Assembly: GCA_034509925.1 (NCBI GenBank)
Contig: CM067526.1
Span: forward strand, 7,090,501 to 7,154,500
Direction: 5' to 3'
Source of the DNA: Hirudinaria manillensis
Taxonomy: Eukaryota; Annelida; Clitellata; Hirudinida; Hirudinidae
Length of the DNA: 64,000 bases
Part shown: one piece after another, positions 1 to 13,738 of the stretch
Numbering within the stretch: the stretch's first letter is position 1
How the letters are laid out: every line of letters begins with the position of its first letter
Position numbers and translations under genes: made by a program
Notes under the pieces: model-generated
The model's input: the letters and a program-made list of their open reading frames with translations, nothing else
Told to the model about the DNA's origin: nothing
The model's database searches: none

Positions 1-2525
1 TCATCGTCGTCATCATCATCATCATCATTCAGTGGCTTCTTCGATGCTTCGGGGAGGCGATAATTCAGGCAATATGGCTGCCACGGAGAAGCAGAGACAA
101 ATAGAAAGGATGATCAAAGGAAGTTCTTTTGCTGCTTATTAAAAGCAGGAGTGGAAGGAGCAGATAATTTCCAGATTGATGCAACTCCGTTCGAAACGAA
201 CTTTCAAGATATTTTTTCCCCTTGAATTCCTCCAAATGCGTTCCTGAATGTTTCCTGCCAGGTTGCCATGACGACGTGCTTGAATTGACGTTGACATCTC
301 TCGATGACTTCGAAATGACTAATGGGGAATTCTAATGTTTTATTTTATTTATTTAAATGCATTCCGTGAATCATCACCATCATCATCGTGATCAACAACA
401 AAAGCAACATCGTCGTCGTCGTCGTCATCATGGCCTTAGCAAACATGGTTCGATTTTCCTTCTTTTTAGCCACTCGCTTCTGTGATCTCCGAAGTTAAAG
501 TTTGAAAAATTATGATTGGCCGTCAGAAATTAACATATTCGTACGCATAAATTATGTTAACGACCAGCGGAATGGCAATAGTTCGGAAAAACTGTGGCAC
601 TCCGGAATATTTCCTCCTCACTCTTACCGTATTTTCCACCTTTTTTTAGCGGCTAATATGATTGGCGAGAGGGCGGGTGACGTTTCCATGACGTCACGGG
701 CACGCCTTTGAGTGACGTAGAAATGAAAGTGATTGTCAGCCGTCGGAGGAGAATTAAAGTGGAAATTAGCTGCAGACCACCCACGACGAACAACAATGTA
801 TTCAATTCTTTCGATATTTTTTTCCCTCCAGCAATCCGTGAGAATGATGTGATGCATGATGATGATGTCGACCTCAATACCTCCGTATGCCACGACCTCA
901 CGACCTACAAATTCTTCCTCTGATTCGTCAATTCCTTACGCAGCACTTAACGCGTAGAAGACGGCTTTGGAAGCATAAAATTTAAAAGTCATTTCCAAGA
1001 GGAAATGTCGGTCCTGCAACGAATTAGAAGCTTCTGCGCCGGAAAACTCCAATTGGAATCGAAAGATGAAAGCATCATAAAACAGGGGAGGGTTAGATCC
1101 GGATGGAAGGATCCGTGGCGACAGGAGAAAGTGAGATGGATGGAACGGGGACGGGTGTTTATGCTCCATTTGTTTATGAATCTCTGCTTGTGGCTACGCA
1201 TCGATGGCTTCCGTTTTTTTTTTCTTTCTTATTTCGTGAATTTTTACCTCCTTTCCTGGATAATCTGATCGTTGTTTCAAAGTAATTTATATTATAATAA
1301 AATATTAACACATTAACAATAAGAGAAAGTAAATTGATAAGTCTTCGTTGAATTAATGAATTTATTTATTAACCTCAAAAACTCAATTCAATACGTCTCT
1401 CATGATTCAAAATACTTAAAAAAGGCATTAAACTTTGATCATACAACGCCCGAAAACATTTTTTGTGGCTATTCTTTCAACTTTTCTTGTGTATGGACGG
1501 ATGTTTTGTTTATTTTTGTTGTTGTTGCTATTGTCAGGATTTCATGGGTCGATGTTGGAACCGCTTTTGATGTTTTGGCCTTCTTAAAACAACGACCAGC
1601 AACAACGGCTTAATGCAAAGCCAGGAATTCAATGATGGATTGATGGAAAACAAAGTACCGGATGACAAAAGAGGCAGAATGAGACAATGGACCTCCTTCG
1701 TGATGTCTTTCTTCATTGTTCCCTCCTTCAAAAGCCTCAATTCCCGCCGAAACCCGCGGATCCAGGAAATTATTTTGAAAGCATCTGCTTCCCAAAGTTG
1801 TGAAAGAATTGCATGTTTCGCAAGAAAATTTTATCAAATAAAGAACAACCGATCGATAAAGAAAAATCCAAGAATTATTTTTAATTTAATTTTCCATAAA
1901 AATGCAACAATTTGACGTTGAATTTGAGAAAAATCTCATTTTTTGTTCACTTAAAGTCTCTGTTCCTGGATGGAAATGAATTTCTGGCATCATCCGAACA
2001 TTCTCATCTCGAATTTCGATTAATTTACCACTTTGTTGATCAGATTTTCTTGACATTTGTTAAAATGATTTCATGTATTTAACATTAATGGAGTGATTGA
2101 AAACATGAAAAATGTATTTAAATAATTGAAAACGTAAGAATTAAAATCCGAACAGCCCACCTCTTGTTGATAAAACACTGAAGTCTCCTCTCAAACAACG
2201 TGTCAAGAAGCAAAACGTTCGAAAAATCTTTCAAAGAGAAACAAAATCTGATTTTTTTAGGAGTTAAAAGTTATTTTCACAATATTCTTTGATCAAATAT
2301 TGCAAATATTCAAATAAATATTGAAAATAATGGAATAAATATTGAAAACATTCTAATATTCAAATTGTAAGAGTCATGAGATGTCCCCTTTCATTAGGCG
2401 CCAACGAAGCAGGCGTTTCGGCGCTAATTTTCCGGGCTTTTAACGCCCGCTGCGATCATCGCGTGGAAATCATTGCATACAAATTTATATGCAATCGGCA
2501 ACATTTATGCGTCTTGACCACGTGT
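1..2525. other. Noncoding region with ATC/GTC microsatellites
   Basis: No open reading frame here has splice signals, codon bias or a recognisable domain. It opens with a (ATC)n tract at 1-29 and has a GTC/ATC tract at about 403-431. A perfect CRE palindrome TGACGTCA lies at 689-696 and an X-box-like site at 262-275. The rest is AT-rich DNA. Confidence 0.6.
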
Positions 2526-2757
2526 GGTGTTGTTGATGTCATGTTGTGTTGCAGTGTTGTTGATCTCATGTTGTGTTGCAGTGTTATTGATCTCGTGTTG
2601 TGGTGTTGTGATGCTGTGTTGTGTTGCAGTGTTTTTGATCTCATGTTGTTGTGTTGTGATGCAGTGTTGTTGTGTTGTCGATGTCATGTTGTTGTGTTGT
2701 TGATGTCATGTTGTTGTGTTGTGTTGCAGTGGAGTTGATATCATTTTGTTGTGTTGT
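2526..2757. repeat. Imperfect GTTGT-rich minisatellite
   Basis: A degenerate tandem array of roughly 20-35 nt units built on the words GTTGTGTTGCAGTG and TTGATCTCATG. Reading frames through it (rich in C, V, L on plus; T, Q, H, N on minus) are by-products of the repeat. Confidence 0.75.
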
Positions 2758-2888
2758 GCAAAAAATATCTTACAAAAACAAATGTCACGGTTTATTTGCA
2801 TAATGTTATGCTCTTTGACAGGAAATCAGTAAAACTTATTTAAATAATTATATTAAGTAAATTTCCTTAAGCATGGTAAGTTTTAAGT

Positions 2889-2889
<1 letters not shown>

Positions 2890-2975
<86 letters not shown>
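2890..2975. repeat. (TAA)n microsatellite
   Basis: About 28 almost perfect TAA units. Confidence 0.95.
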
Positions 2976-4421
2976 TTTAATAATCAATTTATTGTAATAC
3001 AATTAATATGATTGCCATAAATAGTATCTTTATTAATAATAATATTGCCATCAAATCATAATTTATTTTAGATAAACGGCATTATTAACTTATTATATTT
3101 TATGCCTGATTTTCCACTCAATACGATGTCAAAGAAAAACTAATTAATACTTTTTCGTTCATTCAATCGTTCTGTATTCATTTTGCAATTACAAACGATT
3201 TCTCGATCGTTGTCAATGTAATTTGTACTTGTTGTTGTTGTTGTTGTTGTTTATAAAACACAGTAGAAGCAAGCGATAGGGTCGTCCCTCGATAGGAGTG
3301 CATTGCTTGTAGGTGAGTGGTGTCGATGATGCTGATGATGATGATGATGATAACGACGACGACGATGACATTGTAATGATGATAATGATTAAATTTCATT
3401 GACGATGATAATAGTGATGATGACAGCGCAGCACTCAGAATTATGGGCGCCTGAAAATATGCGCTGCGAGAATTTTTCCTCAGTTGTTTTAGGTGCAAAA
3501 CTGATGAGTTTCAACTTCTTCGATGGTCATTTTAGACATTTTAGCTTTAAATTTAAAATTATGAAATTACTTTATTTGCTCAAATACCTTTCTAAATTTA
3601 GTGTTTATTTATTGAAATATATTGTTTATTTAATAGTTATTAATTAGAATCTAGAAAGTAAGATAATCTAAGATATTTATTTTTCAGTGATTTTGTAGAA
3701 TTTGCAATCTATCTTTGACCTTCTTAGGAAGCATCTTCCTAGACAAAAGACGATGTTCGGATGGAGCATTTTATTTTCATTCGTGGGATTTTAAAATATT
3801 TACAAGTAAAAATTTATCTCGTTTATTCAGAATATTTACGAATACAATACTGTTAATAAAATATTAATAAATACCAAAAATACGTAAATTACAAAAAAGT
3901 TGAATTACAAAAATAATTTGAAGGATGACAGAAAAATAAGGAATTTCAATGGAACCACTTTAAGACGGTCATCTGATTAAAATTAAATTTTAAATTTAAT
4001 GGCAGAAATTAATTTTAAAATACTTTAAATGTAGAGTTCCTTCGATTGATTTTAATCCAAATGAAGATTCTTTCAAGGATATTATTTTAATGCGTCCAAG
4101 TTATATAATAATAATTATTATTATATAATTATTAATTAATGTTTAGAATCATTATAATTTTTGTAGTTTTTAATAATTATAATATTATCACTAGTATTCA
4201 TAGATCTGTAATTGCTCTCAATATGGCATAATGATTTATACTATTTCTATATCTCTGCAACATTTTTGATTCGTACCTATTATGGAAATATGGTAAACAT
4301 GTTATTGTAAATATGTTTATTTTATTTATATATTGTGTATTTATTGATATACATACCTGTTGTATCTTTAATGACTTGCTATAGTACTTTAACCACAACA
4401 ATACCTATATTTACATAAAGA
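2976..4421. other. AT-rich noncoding region
   Basis: Contains a (GTT)n run at about 3229-3250 and a mixed GAT/GAC tract at about 3325-3420. The rest is AT-rich with TAAT-type simple sequence. No supported gene. Confidence 0.6.
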
Positions 4422-4835
4422 CGGAGCCGGTGACGGAAATTTCTGTTACCGTGCGCTGCTTTAAAGAAAATTTAGAGACCAAGTCGATATTGCTGGGCGG
4501 CAGGGATGACGGTAAAAAGGCCACTGAGAGTCGCAGAGGCTAGGTGGCTTCGCTTCAGTGGGAGAGTGCAGAGACGAAAGAAGAAGCCAACGAGAGCTTT
4601 TAATAGTCGCTCCAGTCTGGCAAGTTATGGCATAAAGAGGCCAAAGAGAGCCTTCCAAAGCCTAAGCTCTGGAGTCCGCATGTGGACCGTGGGGACCGCA
4701 GGGACATCCGGCTGATCACCGGATGCGACCCACCCCCGGAGAACGTCGGGGGTTTCAAAGGGCGGAAACGCTCGAAGATGGGGGACGTTCTCTGAAGATC
4801 CCTGTCGGAAAGCTCTGAGGAGGAGTTTCCATCAT
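4422..4835. other. GC-rich structured block, probable retroelement or RNA-gene relic
   Basis: A sharply bounded GC-rich island in AT-rich DNA. It opens with a 24-nt imperfect palindrome (4428-4451). Further on it has a 7-bp hairpin (4705-4711 with 4719-4725), a 7-bp hairpin (4732-4738 with 4747-4753) whose 8-nt loop GAGAACGT is complementary to 4785-4792, and a stem capped by a GAAA tetraloop (4760-4773). No convincing reading frame crosses it. I infer a structured RNA such as the untranslated end of a retroelement, a SINE or a ribozyme. I cannot assign a family. Confidence 0.45.
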
Positions 4836-6348
<1,513 letters not shown>

Positions 6349-6762
6349 ATTATATTATATTATATTATATTATATTATATTATATTATATTATATTATAT
6401 TATATTATATTATATTATATTATATTATATTATATTATATTATATTATATTATATTATATTATTATATTATATTATATTATATTATATTATATTATATAT
6501 ATTATATTATATTATATTATATTATATTATATTATATTATATTATATTATATTATATTATATTATATTATATTATATTATATTATATTATATTATATTAT
6601 ATTATATTATATATTATATTATATTATATTATATTATATTATATTATATTATATTATATTATATTATATTATATTATATTATATTATATTATATTATATT
6701 ATATTATATTATATTATATTATATTATATTATATTATATTATATTATATTATATTATATTAT
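6349..6762. repeat. (TTATA)n pentanucleotide array, ~83 units
   Basis: About 414 nt of a TTATA/AATAT pentamer with a few phase slips (near 6461, 6496 and 6612). The unit is the same word as the AATAT simple satellite known in Drosophila, which shows only a shared motif, not relatedness. Such A+T pentamers unwind easily. Confidence 0.95.
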
Positions 6763-7312
6763 CTAATTTCTTTCGTTTAATTATTTACTTTCTACATTGA
6801 ATTTAGAGTCTTTCGACGATTTCTTGCGTCAAAAAAAGATTAAAATTTCCACAAAGAAAAACATGGCTGCAATGAAAGTGACAAAGAAATTGTCGATTGA
6901 GAGGCAAGCAATTCCGCTAAACGTCTTGAATGTATTGTTAACGTATTATTTGAATAAATTATTCAATATCTCAGATGAAATTAACATATCATAATATCTA
7001 GGATAATTTTTATCATATAATAATATCTCAGATTCATGTCTTCAATCATGACGGGGTGCTGAGCATTGGAGCAATCCATCAACATGCCGAACAAGAAATC
7101 TGTTCTTGGCAGCAACAAGCAAGACCACGTGACTTGAGGTCAACTAATCACGTGATCTCTTTCCTTCATGACGTCATCGTCGATCTACAAATGCATTGTT
7201 ACAAGGAAAAATTTTGATTTCCTTTTCAGACAAAAATATCCTTATTCTTCGCGTTTCTTTATCTTTGAATATTGACATGTCGAACATTTATCGATGTTTT
7301 GAATATTTATTG
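6763..7312. other. Noncoding region with E-box and CRE palindromes
   Basis: No gene supported. Within 51 nt it has CACGTG (7126-7131), TCACGTGA (7148-7155) and TGACGTCA (7169-7176), a dense cluster of bHLH-ZIP and bZIP type sites that could be an enhancer or promoter. Confidence 0.4.
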
Positions 7313-7881
7313 ACATTTTTGATGCCTAAAGATCCTGCAATTAATTAGTAGTGGAAAGCATAAATTACGGAGAGACTGGAAGACGTGTGTCATGCTTGAT
7401 TGATTTCGTCTCATAAATACCGATCATGTGAAGTAATTAAGCATTTATTGACGTATAAAGTCATTAAGCATCTTACAGACAAACATCTTCGATGCGAGCT
7501 TCGCGTTTGCAAACCGTTGATTTCCTGCTTCACGTACAATTAACTAACGTAGTCGACTTCAATTCGAAATTGGTTATATAAATAAATTACGAGAAATTCC
7601 CACCACAACCACCACCACCATTATAAACCACCACCAACATCATTAGCAACGGCAACCACAACGTCATCAAACGATGCATTGAAGTAGCAACTTGTCAGGA
7701 AGTGAAGCATCAAGCGCTTATGAAGCTCATCGATCGACAATCAATAAAACAACAACAACAGCCTCAACAAAGTGTCACATTTTGTAGTTTATTTAAATAC
7801 CCAAGGCTTAGTAATTGTTTGCAGAGAAATAAATGAATTTTTAATTAAATTTTCTCAAATTGCTTTTAAATAACAAAATAA
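7313..7881. repeat. Duplicated segment A, first copy
   Basis: 569 nt nearly identical to 9309-9880. The only clear difference I found by eye is one CAA unit in the run near 7750. It is noncoding and holds short ACC and CAA runs. It forms the left end of the first unit of the A-B duplication. Confidence 0.93.
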
Positions 7882-8190
7882 ACGTCTCACGTGGCGTTTT
7901 AATTCTTTTTACAGAAATCTCTCGTTAATCATTCTTGTTGGTGTCCTCATCCAACCATCCTCATCCATTCCATCTGTCCACACATCCATCCATCCATCCA
8001 TCCATCCATGCGGCCATCCATATAATGTTTTATTACTGAAGACAATCAATTGGTCTGAATGAGTCTGAAATATCACGTTAAAGGTTTGTTTTGCCGCAAA
8101 AGGTGGGTGAAAACAGTTCTTGTCGTTGAAGTCCTGGTGATGTTGCTACAGCACTGTTGTTGTTGTTGTCGCCTTGTAACGCTAAAAATG
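7882..8190. other. Unique 309-nt spacer between A and B in the first duplication copy
   Basis: It sits where the second copy has 3.86 kb with the Ig-receptor gene. I see no similarity between the two spacers. It contains a CATC run at about 7983-8010 and no supported gene. Confidence 0.7.
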
Positions 8191-9309
8191 GAGAAGGTTT
8201 TAAATCATGAACGGTCGAATTGTTTTCAATCTCCTCCATCCTTCATTCCTTCATTCATCAGTTACATTCCGGCCCTGCTCCCATTCCGAGTCTTTTGTCT
8301 CTTTCAGCAGTTGTTGTTGGCGGTGTTTCTGGTTTTGCTGGTTTTGGTAATGATGAAGTCGGTAGTTGTTGGAGTGATGATGATGATGACAATGACGACG
8401 ATGACAATGAATATGATGATGATCTTAAGAGAGCCAAATAGCAACAGTTATTAATCGCCTGCAAGTTATAACATCACATAGTATATTAATTTTGTTACCT
8501 GCTAGAAGATAATATTAATATCACCGAAAAATAATTAATATATAAATAAGTTATAATTACAAACCATAGACATGATATTATTAATGCTACCCCTATCAGT
8601 TCTTGGCATCTCCTATGATTTCATGCTTTTAGCGTTCATCCATCCATCACAAACATCGCCATTTTCTCCATTCCTAATGTTTTCAATCAACAAATTTAAG
8701 TTGAAATTAATTAAATTATCGCAATGTTAATAAACGGAATTAAAGGAATAAATAATAAATTATTCTGAAATTTAGAAACTATTCTTAAAAGGTATAGCTG
8801 GAATTTCTTAATTTTTACTTAGATTCCATTTTAAGCGGATCGTCTTTCTGTGACCAAATCCATTGTTGTCGAATTTTTTTAAACTTCAGTCCTCTTCAAA
8901 TCCATGGCAAAGAATTTAAAGAAGGAGATCGAAGTTGTTATTGTTATTGTTGTTGTTGTTGCTGTTGTTTAGTTGATTGTTATTTCATCGTCAAACCGAT
9001 GAGTATTTATACTATGTTTATATTAAATTTGATATATTTGGCGTATTTAAATATTTATTATATTCTGCCCTTTCAAGAAAATTGACAATTAAAATTAGTG
9101 ACACACGCCAAACATCCATCCAATCAATAAACCATCCATCCATCCAATCAACCAAGAATTAAATAAAAATCACAGCATCCAAGTGCATTCAAACAAACTT
9201 CTAAAGCAATTGAAGCTAAATAGTCCATCCTTCCATCCATCCGTCCAACCGATCGTTGATTGGATTTTTCAGTTTAAGAAATATATATATATATAAAATA
9301 AGTTAAATA
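8191..9309. repeat. Duplicated segment B, first copy
   Basis: 1,119 nt nearly identical to 13739-14891. Visible differences are two substitutions (near 9217 and 9260), a missing ~32-nt stretch of CATCC-type repeat and a 2-nt AT length change. It holds short GAT/GAC, GTT and CATC runs. The small reading frames in it are identical in both copies and have no known homologue. It abuts segment A' directly at 9309. Confidence 0.93.
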
Positions 9310-9880
9310 CATTTTTGATGCCTAAAGATCCTGCAATTAATTAGTAGTGGAAAGCATAAATTACGGAGAGACTGGAAGACGTGTGTCATGCTTGATTGAT
9401 TTCGTCTCATAAATACCGATCATGTGAAGTAATTAAGCATTTATTGACGTATAAAGTCATTAAGCATCTTACAGACAAACATCTTCGATGCGAGCTTCGC
9501 GTTTGCAAACCGTTGATTTCCTGCTTCACGTACAATTAACTAACGTAGTCGACTTCAATTCGAAATTGGTTATATAAATAAATTACGAGAAATTCCCACC
9601 ACAACCACCACCACCATTATAAACCACCACCAACATCATTAGCAACGGCAACCACAACGTCATCAAACGATGCATTGAAGTAGCAACTTGTCAGGAAGTG
9701 AAGCATCAAGCGCTTATGAAGCTCATCGATCGACAATCAATAAAACAACAACAACAACAGCCTCAACAAAGTGTCACATTTTGTAGTTTATTTAAATACC
9801 CAAGGCTTAGTAATTGTTTGCAGAGAAATAAATGAATTTTTAATTAAATTTTCTCAAATTGCTTTTAAATAACAAAATAA
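9309..9880. repeat. Duplicated segment A', second copy
   Basis: 572-nt copy of 7313-7881, longer by one CAA unit. It begins at the exact nucleotide where segment B ends, which marks the tandem-duplication junction. Confidence 0.93.
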
Positions 9881-10390
9881 GCAAGTGAAGCACGACAAAT
9901 TAAGCGCGACAAACGAAGCATGACCTTTATGCTTTTTTTTACCTTTAAGGTAGATTTTGCAACTATGGGTTCTGCCCATATGCGTTACGTTGCGTAGGAA
10001 GTGGGAAGGATTATTGTAATTACTAGAGATAAAAATTTAATTAATATTAATAAATTATTGAATTAATTATTCTGATTACAAATGTTTGTTGAGAGAAGCT
10101 TTTCTGATTTATTTCTTAATTAATAACGAGGATTGTTAAAGTGAGCTAGCGGCTACTAAACATACTACCCAACACGCACATCAACTTTATATTTATGCTA
10201 TGCTTCTCTCTTCCGGTTAAAACATGTAGAAATTGATGTTTGAATTTGTTTCGAGTCAAGCAGTTTATTTCTGGTAATGAAAGAAAGCATTTTATTGTAA
10301 AGCAAAAGTAAATCAGATATGAATAGTCAGTTAAAAAGCCTCGATCATTATTGACCTTTGTTGCCTTTGAATTTGTTTCGAGTCAAGCCA
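9881..10390. other. Upstream region of the Ig-receptor gene
   Basis: AT-rich and present only in the second duplication copy. It should contain the promoter, but I see no clear TATA box or initiator. Confidence 0.4.
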
Positions 10391-12372
10391 ATGTTGAAGA
10401 AATATTTTGGTTTCGCTTTTGCTCTTCTCGTATATGGTTAGGCAATCATTTGTTTCTGTTATTTTATCGGAAATTCAATAAAACTCTTTGGAACTGTGAG
10501 AGTGATTTTGATGAGAGCAACAATATTATATCTCAATCCCAAAATTAAAGCTTCATACGGAATAAACTTAATCGAAATTGATTCAAATATAGAACATTAA
10601 AATTGTATTTATTAAAAGATATTCACATTTTTATTCCAGCTTCATATCTTGAGAACTCGGCAAAAACTAAGGCAGTGGTAGCAGTTGATTCAACAATAAT
10701 TGCAGAGAAAGGAATGAACGTTACTATTGAGTGCAACAAATCTTGCAATTTCGATTCTCCACTTTGGACGTATAAACAACCAAATGAAGCAGCTTTTGAT
10801 GACCTCATTGTTGTGGGCAGTGGTTCGATTAGGAACAAAATTCCTGGACGGAAGGATCTGTGGTATAACATCATAAATGGCGCAAACTGTAAGCAGACTT
10901 TGTTTCTACCTGAAATCCAGTTTAAAGCAACCGGAGTTTATGCTTGCTGGGAAGGCTTATTGGCTAAAGGAGTGACAAATGTTATTGTTGTTAGTGAGTG
11001 ATATCGATATGTTATCAGTCTATTTAAACTTTGTTAATGATTATTTTTTTAATTAAAAATTCACAGATACAAACAAAAATTGTTCAATTGAGCCTGATTT
11101 CTCAGACTCAGAAAATATCCTTCTGAAACAAAACGATTCAATCACCATCAGATGTTCTTTCCAATATTCAGCAGATCAATCATGCATCGCTACTCCCATT
11201 TGGACAGATCTCACAGGATACAGAAATTTAACGATATCCGCTAATGATTTCGAAGCCAACATGGATGACAAACACGCATGGATCCATTTCGAACCTGGTG
11301 CTGATATAAGAAATGGAACAAGATTCAACCTATCCGTTGCTTTTAATTGTTTTCTCACAAACTCCAGCGACAAAATTCACAGTTCAGGACGATATTATTT
11401 TGGTCTTATACCATTCAGAATTTATGTTGACGGTATGTCTTAAAATGTGTGTTTAGTTTAGATTTTCGCGGTTGATTTTGGTACTGAATTGGTAATTGGT
11501 ACGGAACAATGTTTGAATTGCAATTTATTTGGTGGAATTATTATGTCAAATACAGAATTCTTTTTAATGAAAATATGTTTTTCTTTTTAGGAATTTCTTA
11601 CAACACCTTAATCATAGTTGGGATCAATGCATCTCTTGCAATCCTCATCATCTTCTTCCTCTTCCTTGTTTTCCTAAAAAAGTTTTCCCAGCTGTGTTTT
11701 GGTAATTATGTAATTTAAATGTTCAACTTAACCTTGAGAACCTCCAATTGGTATTCTATTTTTTATGCGACTTTTATCTCAATTGGTTTAATATCTAAAA
11801 CTTAATTGAGGATAATCTCCTTTTAAGATTAAAGTAACATGATTATCCATTATTTAGTCAAGTATCACCAAGGTTTTACCTCCACTTACTTCCTCTTAAA
11901 AGATATTTATTACTAATTAGCTCGCAGTAATGAAAGGACAAACAATGACATCAGCGATTCGGATGCAACAGCAGTTTCCAAAGTCGAAGGTTACGTTGGA
12001 ATCAGAAAAGACTTACGACCTGAAGATACTAATATCTATTGTAATAACCCGGGGTCCTCAAACTAATTATAGAAGGTCAGGTTTATTGAAAGTTGTCAGA
12101 TGGCTTGGAAGATGTACAATGCTTAATTGATTAAGTCTTGAAATCTGCTGTTTCTCTAACTCTCGCTCTGCTTTCCGAGATAAATCCATTTGTCAAGGTT
12201 CCTAACCAAAGAGTCTGAATAGCACCAATTAATTAATTCTCAAATTATATTGCCACTAAATTTAATTAATTATTAAATTAATTAATCTGCAATATAATTT
12301 TAATTAGTCTTCAATTTATTGGATCTAGGGATCCAACACTATGATGCCATTGGCGATGGGAATTATGAATAG
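10391..12372 (+). CDS. Two-Ig-domain transmembrane receptor with tyrosine-motif cytoplasmic tail
   Basis: Six exons reconstructed by eye: 10391-10436, 10640-10993, 11067-11432, 11591-11701, 11921-12040 and 12329-12372. They total 1,041 nt, about 346 residues. All five introns are phase 1 with GT-AG ends, typical of immunoglobulin-superfamily genes. Exon 1 encodes a signal peptide (starts MLKKYFGFAFALLVY). Exon 2 is a V/I-type Ig domain: first Cys in TIECNKSC, core Trp in LWTY, and TGVYACW matching the D-x-G-x-Y-x-C motif. Exon 3 is a second Ig-like domain with RCSF, IWTD and SGRYYFG; Phe replaces the expected F-strand Cys. Several N-x-S/T sites occur. Exon 4 encodes one membrane helix (SLAILIIFFLFLVFL) followed by basic residues. 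The tail is acidic and Ser/Asn-rich with tyrosines in GYVGI, NIYW, HYDAI and GNYE; two have the Y-x-x-I spacing of SH2-binding ITIM-like sites but lack the usual hydrophobic residue at -2. If the exon 5 donor is not used, the frame ends at 12066. AATAAA lies at 12838-12843. Likely a cell-surface recognition or adhesion receptor; ligand unknown. Confidence 0.75.
12242..12300. repeat. Inverted repeat in the last intron of the Ig-receptor gene
   Basis: Twelve-nucleotide arms (12242-12253 and 12289-12300, AAATTATATTGC and its complement) enclose an AT-rich core of TTAATTAAT words. It could be a small foldback element. Confidence 0.5.
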
Positions 12373-13738
12373 ATTAGGGATCCTGGCAAGCCAGAATGCA
12401 TCGTTGACTGTTTCCATAAAGATGAGTAGTCTACCACCACAGCCCAGTGAACGACATTCAAAAAATGATTCAATGATTTATTTTTACTTATTACCCACTT
12501 TTTAATTGAAATCGTATTCAACCATGAACTTCCAATTAAGCTTTTCTTAATTTGACAATTTAGGTTGATAATTATTGATGATTGACAAGAGTTTGTAATT
12601 AACATTCCATCCAATAGTCCTGCTAGTGGTCATTAACAACATTAATGAATTTCATTCAGTTTTGATGCAGTTTTGTAACGTTTAACAACTTTTCTGTAAT
12701 AATTTATTCATCCCGTTACTAATTCTTACATGTTCACAAAATGGAAATATGAACAAATCTACAATGCCTCCAGAGTCTTTCACCAGGACGATGCAGAAAA
12801 AAGACGTTGGATTATGGAAAGGATTCTCTCAGCGAAAAATAAATAAACTCTTGAAGCAATAATAAAGCAAACTATTAATTTAAAAACTGTGCGGTTGATC
12901 AAGAATTTGTAATTTAACAATGCGTTAAAACAGTGCAATGTAATAATCCATTAATTGCCACTGAGACATGGCAATGTCGATATTGCAAGTTACATTCTTT
13001 TGTCCTCAAAAATTAATCAAACTTAATTAAACTTCTCGATGGAACTCCTAAAATAGCAAATTCAATTTTGAAACTATTAAACTTTTAAAATATTAAATAT
13101 ATCCATTCATGAATAAAATTTTTAAATGGAAGAACATTAATTTCTAAAATGTTCGTTATTAAATATTTAATTGATACAATTTAACAAGGAAAAAAACTTT
13201 AATTTCTTTCGAGGCGCTTTCTTGTCTAAATGACTTTTACTTTCACTGAAACGATGACTAATAGTTAATTCATAAAACAATCTTCTAAAACAGTTATTAA
13301 ATTAAGAAGTTTCCCTTCTGGCAATCGTTATCTGCCGTTTCTTCGAATTAATATAAAATAATTTAAAATTCTGTCAAAACAATTCATAACAACATAGAAT
13401 TAAATTAAAAAAATTTCAGAAAAAAACTTAAATTTGGTTTCAAGCGCCCAAGAATAGAAAGATATTTTGCTGGCCTGGTTGAATGTAGGAAATTGACTTA
13501 ACTACATAATTAACATAAATAACATAATTAAAATTGCTAAATTAACTAGAAGTAAGGGTTACAGCTTGGCATTTGCAGACAATGCAACTCTGCAAATAGA
13601 TTCCTGATAAGAATCAACTATTCAAGTACATTACAGTCGCTAACAGTTCCATAATGTATCTCTAAATTCTCTCAAATTCTTATTTTGCAAAAAGATCTTA
13701 TGCAATATTTAAGAAATAATATTATTGTCTTAAAAACA
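12373..13738. other. 3' flank of the Ig-receptor gene
   Basis: AT-rich. Holds a possible polyadenylation signal (12838-12843) for the receptor and no other gene. Confidence 0.5.

Noticed and set aside
4712-4718. CTGATCA as a hammerhead ribozyme core
   Set aside because: The core needs CTGATGA and a matching GAAA with flanking stems; here the heptamer is simply a hairpin loop.
8059-8454. Gene candidate in segment B, repeated at 13685-14002
   Set aside because: The frame is the same in both copies only because the duplication is recent; it ends in GAT-type repeats and has no domain.
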